From Blastococcus sp. TBT05-19 (GTDB lineage Bacteria; Actinomycetota; Actinomycetes; Mycobacteriales; Geodermatophilaceae): a stretch of DNA of 64,000 bases. The stretch is taken from the NCBI RefSeq assembly GCF_003319095.1, contig NZ_QOHI01000006.1:124001-188000 (forward strand). The letters are read 5' to 3'. The position numbers and the translations under genes were made by a program. Position 1 is the stretch's first letter; each line of letters opens with the position of its first letter. The notes below the pieces were generated by a model. It worked only from the letters and a program-made list of their open reading frames with translations. It made no database searches and was not told the DNA's origin. Below are positions 53,261 through 62,228 of this stretch, piece by piece.

Positions 53261-54009
53261 TTCCGGGGACCGCCGGCGACGTAGATGACCTGCCCGGAGA
53301 TGAACCCGGCGCCCTCGCTGACGAGGAACGACACGGTGTGCGCGATGTCCTCGGGCACGCCGGCGCGCGCGACCGGGATCGCCGCCGCGCGCTTGGCCAC
53401 GTAGGACTCCCACTCCTCGCCGATGCGCTCGGCGGTGGCCTTGGTCATCTCCGTCTGGATGAAGCCCGGGGCGATGGAGTTGGCGGTGACCCCGAACTTG
53501 CCCAGCTCGATGGCGAGGGTCTTGGTGAAGCCCTGCAGGCCCGCCTTCGCCGTCGCGTAGTTGGCCTGCCCCCGGTTGCCCAGCGCGGAGGTCGACGAGA
53601 GGTTCACGATCCGGCCGAAACCAGCCTCGATCATGTGCTTCTGCGCCGCGCGCGTCATGAGGAACGAGCCGCGCAGGTGCACGTGCATGACGACGTCCCA
53701 GTCGGCGTCGCTCATCTTGAACAGCATGTTGTCGCGGGTGACGCCGGCGTTGTTGACCAGCACGACCGGCGGGCCGAGCTCGGCGGCGATCCGGTCGACC
53801 GCGGCCTGCACCTGCTCGGCGTCCCCGACGTCGGCGCCCACGGCGAGCCCTCGCCCGCCGGCGGCCTCGATGGCCTCGACGGTGCCGCGGGCGTCGTCCT
53901 CCCGCAGGTCGATCACCGCGACGGCGAAGCCGTCGGCAGCCAGCCGCAGGGCGGTGGCGGCACCGATGCCGCGGGCGGCACCGGTGACGATCGCGACGCG
54001 GGCGCTCAT
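53257..54009 (-). CDS. SDR-family 3-oxoacyl reductase (FabG-like)
   Basis: 250 residues. The NAD(P)-binding loop is VAIVTGAARGIGAATALRLA, the Ser-Tyr-Lys catalytic set appears in VNLSSTSALGNRGQANYATA followed by KAGLQGFTKT, and ANSIAPGFIQTEMTKA completes the family pattern. The pairing with a thiolase suggests reduction of 3-oxoacyl-CoA (or acyl carrier protein), for example acetoacetyl-CoA to 3-hydroxybutyryl-CoA, as in polyhydroxyalkanoate or 3-hydroxyacyl metabolism. ATGA overlap of four bases with the upstream thiolase stop indicates a two-gene operon. Confidence 0.92.
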   Translation of the reverse strand: MSARVAIVTGAARGIGAATALRLAADGFAVAVIDLREDDARGTVEAIEAAGGRGLAVGADVGDAEQVQAAVDRIAAELGPPVVLVNNAGVTRDNMLFKMSDADWDVVMHVHLRGSFLMTRAAQKHMIEAGFGRIVNLSSTSALGNRGQANYATAKAGLQGFTKTLAIELGKFGVTANSIAPGFIQTEMTKATAERIGEEWESYVAKRAAAIPVARAGVPEDIAHTVSFLVSEGAGFISGQVIYVAGGPRN

Positions 54010-55223
54010 CGGGCGACCCGCTCGAAGACCGCGGCGAGGCCCTGGCCGCCGCCGATGCACATCGTCTCCAGCCCGTAGCGGGCCTCGCGGCGGTCCATCT
54101 CGCGCAGCAGCGTGGCGAGGATGCGGCCGCCGGTGGCGCCGACCGGGTGGCCCAGCGAGATGCCCGACCCGTTGACGTTGGTGCGCTCCCAGTCGGCGTC
54201 GGTGAAGCCCCACTCCTGGGCGACGGCGAGCACCTGCGAGGCGAAGGCCTCGTTGAGCTCGATGAGGTCGACGTCGGCGAGGGTGATGCCGGCGAGCTCG
54301 AGCGCCTTGGCGGTGGCCGGGACCGGGCCGATGCCCATGGTCTTCGGCGGCACGCCACCGACGCCCCAGGAGACCAGGCGGGCCAGCGGGCGCAGGCCCA
54401 GCTCGGCGGCCTTCTCCGGGGTGGTGACGATCGCGACGGCGGCGCCGTCGTTCTGGCCGGACGCGTTGCCCGCGGTGACCGTTGCCTCGTCGTCGTCCTT
54501 GCCCATGATCGGGCGCAGCTTCGCGAGGGTCTCCACGCTGGAGTCGGGGCGGATGTGCTCGTCGCGGTCGACGACGACCTCGCTCTTCCGCTGCTTGACC
54601 GTCACCGGGACGATCTCGTCGGCGAACCGGCCCGCCTCGGTGGCGGCGGCGGCGCGCTGGTGGCTGCGGACGGCGTACTCGTCCTGCGCCTCGCGGGAGA
54701 TCTTGTACTCGCGGCGCAGGTTCTCCGCCGTCTCCAGCATGCCGCCGGGCACCGGGTGGTTCTGGCCGCCGGCGGTGACCCGGCCGCGGGCCAGCCCGTC
54801 CTGGAGCAGGACGCCGGGACCGGCCTTGACCCCCCAGCGCATGGCCGTCGAGTAGAAGGGCGCGTTGCTCATCGACTCCGCGCCACCGGCGAGGACGACG
54901 TCGGAGGTTCCCGACTGCACCTGCATCGCGGCGTAGACGACGGCCTGCAGGCCCGAGCCGCAGCGGCGGTCGACCTGCAGGCCGGACGCCGTCACCGGGA
55001 GCCCGGCGTCGAGGGCGGCCACGCGACCGATGGCCGGGGCGTCCATCGTCGGGTAGCAGTGGCCGAGGAGCACGTCGTCGACGGACTCCGGCGGCAGCCC
55101 GGTGCGCTCGAGGAGCGCTCGGATCACCGTGGCGGCGAGCTCCTGCACGGGGACGTCGCGCAGCGAGCCCCCGAATCCGCCGACCGGCGTCCGCAAGGGC
55201 TCGCAGATGACCGCATCCCGCAC
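54006..55223 (-). CDS. Acetyl-CoA C-acyltransferase (thiolase)
   Basis: 405 residues from the GTG at 55223. The active-site Cys lies in VDRRCGSGLQAVVYAAMQVQ, the conserved His in LIELNEAFASQVLAVAQEWG, VNGSGISLGHPVGATGGR and the second Cys in MCIGGGQGLAAVFER. These mark a complete thiolase that condenses two acyl-CoAs or cleaves a 3-ketoacyl-CoA with CoA. With the downstream reductase it forms the phaA/phaB-like pair for making 3-hydroxybutyryl-CoA, or a beta-oxidation branch. No polymerase gene is seen in the window. Confidence 0.92.
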   Translation of the reverse strand: MRDAVICEPLRTPVGGFGGSLRDVPVQELAATVIRALLERTGLPPESVDDVLLGHCYPTMDAPAIGRVAALDAGLPVTASGLQVDRRCGSGLQAVVYAAMQVQSGTSDVVLAGGAESMSNAPFYSTAMRWGVKAGPGVLLQDGLARGRVTAGGQNHPVPGGMLETAENLRREYKISREAQDEYAVRSHQRAAAATEAGRFADEIVPVTVKQRKSEVVVDRDEHIRPDSSVETLAKLRPIMGKDDDEATVTAGNASGQNDGAAVAIVTTPEKAAELGLRPLARLVSWGVGGVPPKTMGIGPVPATAKALELAGITLADVDLIELNEAFASQVLAVAQEWGFTDADWERTNVNGSGISLGHPVGATGGRILATLLREMDRREARYGLETMCIGGGQGLAAVFERVAR

Positions 55224-55310
55224 GGTGGTCCTCCTTCTAGGTCCGCCTTCGGCCCCGGGCGGGCCGGACTGCGGGTCCGAGTCTGCCCCGCGGCCAGGAG
55301 CACCGCGCGC

Positions 55311-55342
55311 AGAGGCCCCGCCGGCGAACCGACGGGGCCTCT
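55311..55342 (-). terminator. Hairpin terminator after the STAS gene
   Basis: Ten-base perfect stem (AGAGGCCCCG at 55311-55320 with its complement at 55333-55342) and a 12-base loop, 11 bases past the STAS stop. It also lies upstream of the thiolase start and so insulates the two transcription units. Confidence 0.75.
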
Positions 55343-55353
55343 GGTGGAGCGGA

Positions 55354-55752
55354 TCAGGAGGCGAGCGTCTCCACCCGCCGGCCACCCAGCAGGTGCCACA
55401 GGCCGGTGATCTCCATCGGGCGGATGACCGCGCGGGTCGACGCGAGGACGTGCAGCCGGACGCCGTCGGTGGTGGCGCGGCGGTGCAGCATCGCGAGCGT
55501 CTGGAGCCCGGCGGAGTCCAGGAACGTGACGGCGGTCAGGTCGAGGGTGAGGTCCCGGGCGCCGGCGTCGAGCAGCTGCTCGATCCGGGCGTGGACCTTC
55601 GGTGCGGTGGTGCTGTCGACCTCGCCGGTGGCGGCGAGGGTGGGGCGGGCAGCGGGCCCGGAGACCACGAGGGTCACCAGCCCCAGGTCCAGGACGTCGG
55701 ACGGGCCGAGGTCCTCGATGCTGCGGGAACGGTCGAGCGAAGAAGCGGTCAC
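55354..55752 (-). CDS. STAS-domain anti-sigma factor antagonist
   Basis: 132 residues from the GTG at 55752. The STAS core includes PTLAATGEVDSTTAPKVHAR, DLTLDLTAVTFLDSAGLQTL and RLHVLASTRAVIRPMEITGL. The serine in FLDSAG is the residue phosphorylated by RsbW-type kinases and dephosphorylated by RsbP/RsbU phosphatases. A kinase-like gene (57075) is 1.3 kb away and an RsbP-like phosphatase at 40 kb. N-terminal 35 residues are an extension. It is monocistronic, ended by a strong hairpin. Confidence 0.9.
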   Translation of the reverse strand: MTASSLDRSRSIEDLGPSDVLDLGLVTLVVSGPAARPTLAATGEVDSTTAPKVHARIEQLLDAGARDLTLDLTAVTFLDSAGLQTLAMLHRRATTDGVRLHVLASTRAVIRPMEITGLWHLLGGRRVETLAS

Positions 55753-55989
55753 GGAAGTGCCCCTCTCGGGCGTTTACCGGACCAGCGAAAGCCTGCGGGG
55801 CGCGAACGACACGACGACCAGCACTGGCAGAACACGGCTGCTGTTGAACCGTCTCCTGAACCGTAGGCACCTGGGCGCCCTGATGCAAGGGTGCCCAGGT
55901 CACGACATCGTCGGGGAATCGCCCAGGTGAGACCAGTGTTACGGCCCCCCTGACCCCGGTTCCGGGCGGACACGGCGGATACTGGCCGC

Positions 55990-56313
55990 GTGACCGAGGG
56001 CAGCCCGTCGACCCGCAGCTCCTCCCCCGTCCTGGGCGTGGTCGTGGTCGCGGGCCTCGCCGTCGCGGTCGGCTCCTTCCTGGTGCTGGACCCGGTCCTC
56101 GCCGCGTTCGTGGCGATCGTCGTCGGGGTCGGGCTGGCGATGGCCGTCCTGGCGCGCGACTGGGACCGGCACGAGTCCTTCGAGGAGCGCGAGCTGCTCC
56201 GCGCCCAGCGGCGCAAGGAGAAGTGGGAGCGCAACGCCGGCGCCCGCGCCAAGGACCGCGCCCGCTGGGAGGCCCACCAGGCCCGGAAGGCCGCGCGCGA
56301 GAGCTCCGACTGA
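55990..56313 (+). CDS. Small two-helix membrane protein
   Basis: 107 residues from a GTG at 55990. Two hydrophobic helices (LGVVVVAGLAVAVGSFLVL, AAFVAIVVGVGLAMAVLA) are followed by a highly charged amphipathic tail rich in Glu, Arg and Lys (EERELLRAQRRKEKWERNAG). No family recognised. The gene sits 237 bases from the divergent STAS gene. Confidence 0.6.
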   Translation: MTEGSPSTRSSSPVLGVVVVAGLAVAVGSFLVLDPVLAAFVAIVVGVGLAMAVLARDWDRHESFEERELLRAQRRKEKWERNAGARAKDRARWEAHQARKAARESSD

Positions 56314-56367
56314 CCCGCGTCGGAAAACCTGTCGACGCCCCTGCCGGCCTGCCCTACGGTCGTCGTC

Positions 56368-56400
56368 ATGCGGTACTTCGTGCGGATGCGCACCTCCTGA
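56368..56400 (+). CDS. Candidate leaderless 10-residue leader peptide MRYFVRMRTS
   Basis: An ATG at 56368 with a TACGGT -10 about 6-7 bases before it, so transcription would begin almost at the ATG. It encodes ten residues and stops at 56400. Upstream leader peptides in actinobacteria can act by ribosome-stalling attenuation; here there is no obvious Cys, Trp or His run. A gene starts 137 bases downstream. Its small size makes it speculative. Confidence 0.35.
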   Translation: MRYFVRMRTS

Positions 56401-56536
56401 GCTGATGTGCCGCGGGCCGGCTCCGCCGCCCGCCGTCCGCGTCCGGGACCTCCCCGGCGCTCGCTCCCCTGCGTCCTGCCCGGGCCTCCACGCGCCCGCG
56501 GACGCCCCCGCACCACGTCCTCCCCGGAGGTACCCC

Positions 56537-56908
56537 GTGTCACGTCCTGCCCCGATCCACCACGCCCCCGCCGCCGACGCGCGCGCCACGCTGCCCGAGG
56601 CCGACGCCGCGGCGTTCGACCGCCTCGCGCACGCCGTGCTCGCCTCCCGCTCGGCACCGCTGGGCCCGCTGCTGCGGTCGCAGCTGCCCGGGACGGCCGG
56701 CGTCCGCTGGCTGCACCACGAGAACCTCTCCCCCACCACCCGGGCCACGGCGCTGACCGCCGACCAGTGGGTGTCGCTGTTCCGCAGCTGGACGGCGGTG
56801 GCGCCCGCGCCGGGCGCCGGTGGACCCGGCGGGCCCAGGAAGGGCGGCCGGCCGGCGACGCACGGTCACGCACCGGGCGCCGCCGCCATCCCGCGCTGGG
56901 GCCAGTGA
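56537..56908 (+). CDS. Small hypothetical protein
   Basis: 123 residues from the GTG at 56537, six bases after GGAGG. The middle (FDRLAHAVLASRSAPLGPLL, then VRWLHHENLSPTTRATALTA) looks folded, and the end is Gly/Pro/Arg-rich. No family recognised. It follows the leader-peptide candidate and is followed by a stable hairpin, which would end or attenuate the transcript. Confidence 0.5.
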   Translation: MSRPAPIHHAPAADARATLPEADAAAFDRLAHAVLASRSAPLGPLLRSQLPGTAGVRWLHHENLSPTTRATALTADQWVSLFRSWTAVAPAPGAGGPGGPRKGGRPATHGHAPGAAAIPRWGQ

Positions 56909-56923
56909 AAGGACCCACGTGCC

Positions 56924-56951
56924 CCCCACCGCTCGCTCGCTCGCGGTGGGG
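56924..56951. terminator. Terminator-like hairpin
   Basis: Nine-base perfect stem (CCCCACCGC at 56924-56932 with its complement at 56943-56951) and a ten-base loop. There is no T tract. It lies 15 bases after the small gene's stop and 123 bases before the kinase gene. Confidence 0.6.
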
Positions 56952-57074
56952 CCCTGCACGGGGGCCGCCCGGTACGTCTCGTTTGGGTGAGGCGAGGGTT
57001 CGGCGCGCTGCCGAACGGGCACGGGGTGCGCCAGGAACGAGCACCGGCGCCCGACGCCGGCCGGCGAGAGGCAG

Positions 57075-57512
57075 GTGGCGGTGGCGCTGTGGCAGTCCGC
57101 GCGGCCGCCGCACGCGTTCGTCGAGGTCTGGTGCCAGGAGCTCGGCGAGCTCGGCGAGCTGGCCCGCCTGCGGTCACGGCTGCGCGTCTCCATGACCGGG
57201 AGCGCCACGGTGCGCGACCCCGCCCGCGACCACTGGTCCGAGCGGCTGGTGCTGATCGCCGACGAGCTCACCTCCAACGCCCTGCGGCACGGCGGAGCAC
57301 CCGTCGCGGCCATCCTCGGCCGGCGGGACGACCAGTGGCTGATCGCCGTCCGGGACTCCGCGGCCGACGTGCCGCCGAGCCCGGCGCAGGGCCGCGACCC
57401 GGGCCTCGGCGGCTTCGGCCTCTACCTCGTCGCCGACCTCTCCACGGCGCACGGCTGGTTCCCCGAGCCGGGTGCGAAGACGGCCTGGGCGGTCGTCGAC
57501 AGCAGCGCCTGA
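57075..57512 (+). CDS. RsbW-like ATP-binding anti-sigma kinase
   Basis: 145 residues from a GTG at 57075. HATPase_c_2 features: N box IADELTSNALRHGGAP near 70 and G box GLGGFGLYLVADLSTAHGW near 115, with an intermediate VAVRDS-like strand IAVRDSAADVP. This is the single-domain kinase type that phosphorylates STAS antagonists and binds sigma factors. The STAS gene at 55354 is its obvious candidate partner, though the two are not in one operon. No sigma factor gene is seen in the window. Confidence 0.85.
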   Translation: MAVALWQSARPPHAFVEVWCQELGELGELARLRSRLRVSMTGSATVRDPARDHWSERLVLIADELTSNALRHGGAPVAAILGRRDDQWLIAVRDSAADVPPSPAQGRDPGLGGFGLYLVADLSTAHGWFPEPGAKTAWAVVDSSA

Positions 57513-57517
57513 GCGGC

Positions 57518-58043
57518 TCAGACCCACCCTCGGTGCAGGTGTCGCCGGAACGGCAGACCGCGCGGTCCGATGCGGGCTCGGGGACCGGGTCGGACCGGCC
57601 GTCCAGATCGGTCGTCCGGTCGTGGACGGGATAGCCCTCGTGCTCCACCGGGGTGCCGCTGGGGCACCGCACCGGTTCGGTGGACACCGAACCCCGGTCC
57701 GCACCGCCCGATCCGGGGACGACGGTCACCTCGATGCAGGCGCCCAGCGTGACGTTCCTGTTCGGCGCGGCGAACTGGGGCTCGCTGCGGCCGCGATGGT
57801 CCGGAGCATCGTGACCTCGCCACCGGGACCGATCGACGTGCTGACCGAGTAGCCGTACGGGTCGAGCGACTCCAGCGCGTCGGCTCCGCTGCTGTAGGGG
57901 TCGTGGGACCGCGCGGCGAGGTGACCCGACTGGGCGCCGTCCAGCCGGGCCTGCAGCTCCTCCGCCGCCATGTCCTCCGCCGAGGACCCGCACCCCGACA
58001 CCGGGAGCAGGAGCAGCAGGGCCGCAGCTGTCCGACGCCCCAT
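57518..58043 (-). pseudogene. Lipoprotein gene with frameshift
   Basis: From the ATG at 58043 the frame encodes MGRRTAAALLLLLPVSGCGS, a signal peptide and lipobox (Cys 18), then SSAEDMAAEELQARLDGAQS and on to GEVTMLRTIAAAA, after which it becomes Arg/Ser shadow and stops at 57726. In the next frame, protein-like sequence continues at the same place: EPQFAAPNRNVTLGACIEVT and later STEPVRCPSGTPVEHEGYPV. A one-base loss near 57795, or an assembly error, explains both. The end is uncertain; a stop at 57518 is in a third frame. Confidence 0.5.
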
Positions 58044-58151
58044 GCGGACAGCATGCACGCCGCGGACCCCGAGGTCTCGGAAGCGGTGGCGGCGCCCTCA
58101 CCCCGGGCCACCGGCGCCCCTGTGCCTGTGTGCCACAGGTAACGTGCACCC

Positions 58152-59705
58152 ATGTCGCTCGCCGAAGAGCTGGACGCCGTCGACGCCGGTACCGCCGGCA
58201 CCGTCGACCGGCACAGCACCACCGAGACCTTCGAGTCGACCGCCCCCGCCAGCGGCGCGGTGGTCGGCGTCTTCCCCGTGCACGACACCGCCGCGGTCGA
58301 GGAGACCGTGGCGCGGGCGCGGACCGCGGCCGAGCAGTGGGCGGCGCTGGGCTGGGACGGGCGCAAGCTGCGCCTGTCGGCCTACCGCGGCTACCTCGCC
58401 CGCCGCATGCACGAGCTCGCCGACCTGGTGCACCGGGAGAACGGCAAGCCGCACGCCGACGCGATCCTCGAGATCACGCTGACCGTCGACCACCTCGCCT
58501 GGGCCGCCGGCCACGCCCGCAAGGCCCTCGGCCCGCGCAAGGTCCCCACCGGCCTGCTCGCCGCGAACCACACCGCGTACCTGGAGTACCAGCCGCTGGG
58601 CGTCGTCGGCGTCATCGGCCCGTGGAACTACCCGGTGTTCACGCCGATGGGCTCGATCGCCTACGCCCTGGCCGCCGGCAACGCCGTCGTCTTCAAGCCC
58701 TCGGAGTTCACCCCCGCCGTCGGGGCCTGGCTGGCCGCCGCGTGGCGGGCCGCCGTCCCCGACTGCCCCGACGCCTTCCAGCTGGTCACCGGCTTCGGTG
58801 AGACCGGCGCCGCCCTCTGCCGGGCCCGGGTCGGCAAGATCGCCTTCACCGGCTCGGCCGCGACCGGCAAGAAGGTCATGGCCACCTGCGCGGAGACCCT
58901 CACCCCGGTGCTCATGGAGCTCGGTGGCAAGGACGCCATGATCGTCGACGACGACGCCGACGTGGTCGCCGCCGCCGACGCCGCCGTCTGGGGCGCGATG
59001 AGCAACGGCGGGCAGACCTGCATCGGTATCGAGCGGGTCTACGCCACCGACGCCGTCTACGACCGGTTCGTCACCGAGGTGACCAACCAGGTGCGCAACC
59101 TGCGCCCGGGTTCCGACGGCGAGGCGACCTACGGCCCGATGACCATGCCCTCGCAGATCGACGTCGTGGAGCGGCACGTCGCCGACGCGACCGCCGCCGG
59201 CGCCCGCGTGGTCACCGGCGGCACCGACGCCGACGCCTTCCCGGCGCAGGGCTACGTCGCCCCGACCGTGCTGCTCGACGTCCCGGAGGACTCCGCTGCG
59301 GTGCAGGAGGAGACCTTCGGCCCGACGATCACCATCACCCGGGTCCGCGACGCCGAGGAGGCCCTCGAGCGGACCAACGCCACCAGCTACGGCCTCGCCG
59401 GTTCGGTCTTCACCAAGTCCAAGGAGCGCGGCCTGGACCTCGCCCGCCGGATGCGGAGCGGCATGACGTCGGTCAACTCGGTGCTCACCTTCGCCTCGGT
59501 CCCGGCGCTGCCCTTCGGCGGGGTCGGCGACTCCGGCTTCGGGCGCATCCACGGCGAGGACGGGCTCAAGGAGTTCACCCGCGCCAAGGCGATCACCCGG
59601 CAGAAGTACGCGCTGCCGGTCAACCTCATGAGCTTCGGCCGGCCCGCATCGGCCGCCGACGCCCTCGCCCGCGTCATGGGCATGGTCCACGGAAAGCACC
59701 GGTGA
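58152..59705 (+). CDS. Aldehyde dehydrogenase
   Basis: 517 residues from the ATG at 58152; TAACGT seven bases before the ATG suggests a leaderless transcript. The NAD-binding GVIGPWNYPVFTPMGSIAYA, the catalytic Glu in LMELGGKDAMIV and the catalytic Cys in NGGQTCIGIERVYA are present. It oxidises an aldehyde to the acid with NAD(P). Its stop overlaps the GMC oxidoreductase start (GTGA), so the pair acts together. The alcohol is oxidised by the GMC enzyme and the aldehyde by this one, as in choline, polyethylene glycol or aryl alcohol degradation. The exact substrate is not clear. Confidence 0.92.
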   Translation: MSLAEELDAVDAGTAGTVDRHSTTETFESTAPASGAVVGVFPVHDTAAVEETVARARTAAEQWAALGWDGRKLRLSAYRGYLARRMHELADLVHRENGKPHADAILEITLTVDHLAWAAGHARKALGPRKVPTGLLAANHTAYLEYQPLGVVGVIGPWNYPVFTPMGSIAYALAAGNAVVFKPSEFTPAVGAWLAAAWRAAVPDCPDAFQLVTGFGETGAALCRARVGKIAFTGSAATGKKVMATCAETLTPVLMELGGKDAMIVDDDADVVAAADAAVWGAMSNGGQTCIGIERVYATDAVYDRFVTEVTNQVRNLRPGSDGEATYGPMTMPSQIDVVERHVADATAAGARVVTGGTDADAFPAQGYVAPTVLLDVPEDSAAVQEETFGPTITITRVRDAEEALERTNATSYGLAGSVFTKSKERGLDLARRMRSGMTSVNSVLTFASVPALPFGGVGDSGFGRIHGEDGLKEFTRAKAITRQKYALPVNLMSFGRPASAADALARVMGMVHGKHR

Positions 59706-61327
59706 GCACCCCCATGGCAACCGAGGAGTACGACGTCGTCGTCGTCGGCGCGGGCTCGGCCGGCAGCGCGCTGGCCGGTCGGCTGTCGGAGGACCCGTCG
59801 CTCAAGGTGCTCGTGCTCGAGGCCGGCGGTGGCGACCGGGTGCTCGAGGTGCAGGCGCCGGCCGGGCTGTACAAGGTCTGGCGCACCCGCCACGACTGGA
59901 ACTACACCACCGAGGAGCAGCCCGGCCTCGGTGGCCGCAAGCTCTTCTGGCCGCGCGGGAAGCTGCTCGGCGGCTCGTCGTCGATCAACGCGATGATCTA
60001 CATCCGCGGCGCCCGCGCCGACTACGACGAGTGGGCCGAGCTCACCGGCGACCCGAGCTGGTCCTACGAGCACGTGCTCCCGCTCTTCAAGCGCATGGAG
60101 GACAACGCCCGCGGCGCCGACGAGTGGCACGGCACCGGCGGCCCGCTGCGCGTCGAGGACCTGCGCAGCCCGCACCCGTGGACCAGGGCGGTCGTCGAGT
60201 CCGCGGTGGCCAGCGGCTACCCGCGCAACCCCGACTTCAACGGCGCCACGCAGGAGGGCGTCGGCCAGTACCAGGTGACGCAGAAGCGCGGACGTCGCTG
60301 GTCGGCCGCCGACGCCTACCTCCACCCGGCGTCGGGCCGGCCGAACCTGACGGTGAAGACCGGCGCGCTGACCACCCGCGTGCTGGTCGAGGGCGGCCGG
60401 GCCACGGGCGTCGAGTACCGCTGCGGCGGGCAGCTGCACACGGCCCGCGCGACCCGCGAGGTCGTCCTCTCCGGCGGTGCGGTCAACTCCCCGCAGCTGC
60501 TCATGCTCTCGGGCATCGGGCCGGCCGACCACCTGCGCGAGGTCGGCGTCGACGTCGTCCACGACCTGCCCGGTGTCGGTGGCGGGCTGCAGGACCACCC
60601 GCTGGTGCCGGTCGTGTGGAACACCCGCTCGGGCACGTCGCTGCGGCTGGCCGAGACGCCGCTGAACGTGGCGCTGTGGAAGGTGGCCGGCCGCGGCCCG
60701 CTCACCTCCAACCTCGCCGAGGCGGGGCTGTTCACCCGGTCCAGCCCCGAGGTGACCGAGCCCGACCTGCAGATGCACTTCCTGCCGGTGAAGTTCTGGA
60801 AGCAGGCCGAGATCGACCCGGACGCCGAGGCGTTCACCGCCGCGGTCGTGCTGGTGCGCGTGCACTCGCGCGGCTCGGTGCGGCTGCGGTCGGCCGACCC
60901 GACGTGGGCGCCGGCCATCGACGCCGGCTACCTCACCGACGAGCGCGACCTCGACGCGCTGGTGTCCGGTGTCGAGCAGGCCCGGCAGATCGGCACCGCC
61001 GCTCCCCTGTCGGACGTGCTGGCCGACGAGTGGTCCCCCGGCAGCGCCACGCAGGGCCGCGAGGCGCTGCGGGCGAAGGTGCGCGACACCCTCGAGTCGC
61101 TGTACCACCCGGTGTCGTCCTGCCGGATGGGCACCGACGACCAGGCCGTCGTGGACCCGCAGATGCGGGTGCACGGCATCGAGGGCCTGCGGGTCGTCGA
61201 CGCCTCGGTGATGCCGACGCTGGTGCGGGGCAACACGAACGCTCCGACCATCATGCTGGCCGAGCGGGCGGCCGACCTGGTCCTGGGTCGTCCGGTCGCG
61301 CCCCAGCTCGCCGCAGCAACCGGCTGA
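59702..61327 (+). CDS. GMC-family FAD-dependent oxidoreductase
   Basis: 541 residues from the GTG at 59702; the ATG at 59714 is an alternative. The ADP-binding motif YDVVVVGAGSAGSALAGRLS is at the N-terminus, followed by the GMC signature WPRGKLLGGSSSINAMIYIR near 83. The second signature is in LSGGAVNSPQLLMLSGIGPA near 257. The catalytic His appears in LYHPVSSCRMGTDDQA near 462, and the end is LVRGNTNAPTIMLAERAADL. It is closest in style to choline dehydrogenase and polyethylene glycol dehydrogenase. It makes an aldehyde from an alcohol and hands it to the aldehyde dehydrogenase encoded immediately upstream. Confidence 0.92.
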   Translation: MSTPMATEEYDVVVVGAGSAGSALAGRLSEDPSLKVLVLEAGGGDRVLEVQAPAGLYKVWRTRHDWNYTTEEQPGLGGRKLFWPRGKLLGGSSSINAMIYIRGARADYDEWAELTGDPSWSYEHVLPLFKRMEDNARGADEWHGTGGPLRVEDLRSPHPWTRAVVESAVASGYPRNPDFNGATQEGVGQYQVTQKRGRRWSAADAYLHPASGRPNLTVKTGALTTRVLVEGGRATGVEYRCGGQLHTARATREVVLSGGAVNSPQLLMLSGIGPADHLREVGVDVVHDLPGVGGGLQDHPLVPVVWNTRSGTSLRLAETPLNVALWKVAGRGPLTSNLAEAGLFTRSSPEVTEPDLQMHFLPVKFWKQAEIDPDAEAFTAAVVLVRVHSRGSVRLRSADPTWAPAIDAGYLTDERDLDALVSGVEQARQIGTAAPLSDVLADEWSPGSATQGREALRAKVRDTLESLYHPVSSCRMGTDDQAVVDPQMRVHGIEGLRVVDASVMPTLVRGNTNAPTIMLAERAADLVLGRPVAPQLAAATG

Positions 61328-61358
61328 CCTGCGCTCCGGGGGTCACCCGAAGCGCAGG
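61328..61358. terminator. Bidirectional terminator hairpin
   Basis: Eight-base perfect stem (CCTGCGCT at 61328-61335 with its complement at 61351-61358) and a 15-base loop. It begins right after the GMC stop and overlaps the 3' end of the convergent hydrolase gene. Confidence 0.65.
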
Positions 61359-62149
61359 GCCTGGCCCGCGTGGATGTCGCCCACCCACTCCCACCCCGGC
61401 TCGGCCGACGGGCCGAGCCGGGGGTCGTCGGGATCCCGCCCGTCCCGCAGGGCGTGGAGGTAGGCGCGGTCGAGCGCGATCCGGGCGCTGACCTCGGGGC
61501 CCCGGCCGACGGACCCGTGCCCCGGGACGACGACGTCGACGTCCCCGGCCACGACGTCCAGCCGCTCCAGCCCGACCAGGTACTCCCCGACCGGATCGTT
61601 CTCCCCGGTGGCGTCGTCGAGCATCGGGATGAAGACGTCGGACAGCATGTCGCCGGCCACCAGGACGCCGCGGTCCTCGATCAGCAGCGCCGCGTGGCCC
61701 GGAGCGTGCGCGGGGTGCTCGACGATCCGCACGGCGGGGCCCTCCCACGGGATCCGCACGGTGCCGGCCGGCAGTCCGGTGATGCGGCCGAACAGGTCCA
61801 GCGGGACGTCCCCGGCGATCTCCGGCGGCAGCATCTCCGCGGCGCGCGCCGGCCACTCCGGGTCCGAGAGCACCGCGCCCGTGACGGCCGCGCAGCGGTC
61901 GGTGCCGTACCGGGGCGCCTCGCCGAACGCGACGTCCCAGAGCACGTGGTCCCAGTCGGGGTGGGTCGCGAAGCCCGCCACCACGGGCCGGCCGAGAGCG
62001 GTCAGGTCCGCCGCGAGGCAGGCCATCTCCCCGCGGGTGATCCCGGGGTCGACGAGCAGCGCGCCGGCCGCGCCCAGCACGACGACCGTGTTGTTCCGGA
62101 GCAGCTCGCTCCGGTGGACCAGCACGCCCTCGGCGATCTGCGTCAGCAC
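61343..62149 (-). CDS. MBL-fold metallo-hydrolase
   Basis: 268 residues from the ATG at 62149. The metal motif reads FATHPDWDHVLWDVAFG, a variant of HxHxDH with Pro-Asp-Trp-Asp-His, so the first His position is shifted and binding may be one-metal. EHPAHAPGHAALLIEDRGVL, then VAGDMLSD, supplies the next ligands, and VVPGHGSVGRG is the late His. The family includes hydrolases, lactonases and glyoxalase-II-like enzymes; no specific substrate is visible. The gene precedes the MFS gene by 79 bases (MFS gene upstream on the same strand). Confidence 0.82.
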   Translation of the reverse strand: MLTQIAEGVLVHRSELLRNNTVVVLGAAGALLVDPGITRGEMACLAADLTALGRPVVAGFATHPDWDHVLWDVAFGEAPRYGTDRCAAVTGAVLSDPEWPARAAEMLPPEIAGDVPLDLFGRITGLPAGTVRIPWEGPAVRIVEHPAHAPGHAALLIEDRGVLVAGDMLSDVFIPMLDDATGENDPVGEYLVGLERLDVVAGDVDVVVPGHGSVGRGPEVSARIALDRAYLHALRDGRDPDDPRLGPSAEPGWEWVGDIHAGQALRFG

Positions 62150-62228
62150 GGGTTCCTCCGCTCGTGGTCCGTCACCTGAGGGGCAGACGGCCGGGCGGCC
62201 GGGAACTCATCGGCCCGCGGAGCCCTGC

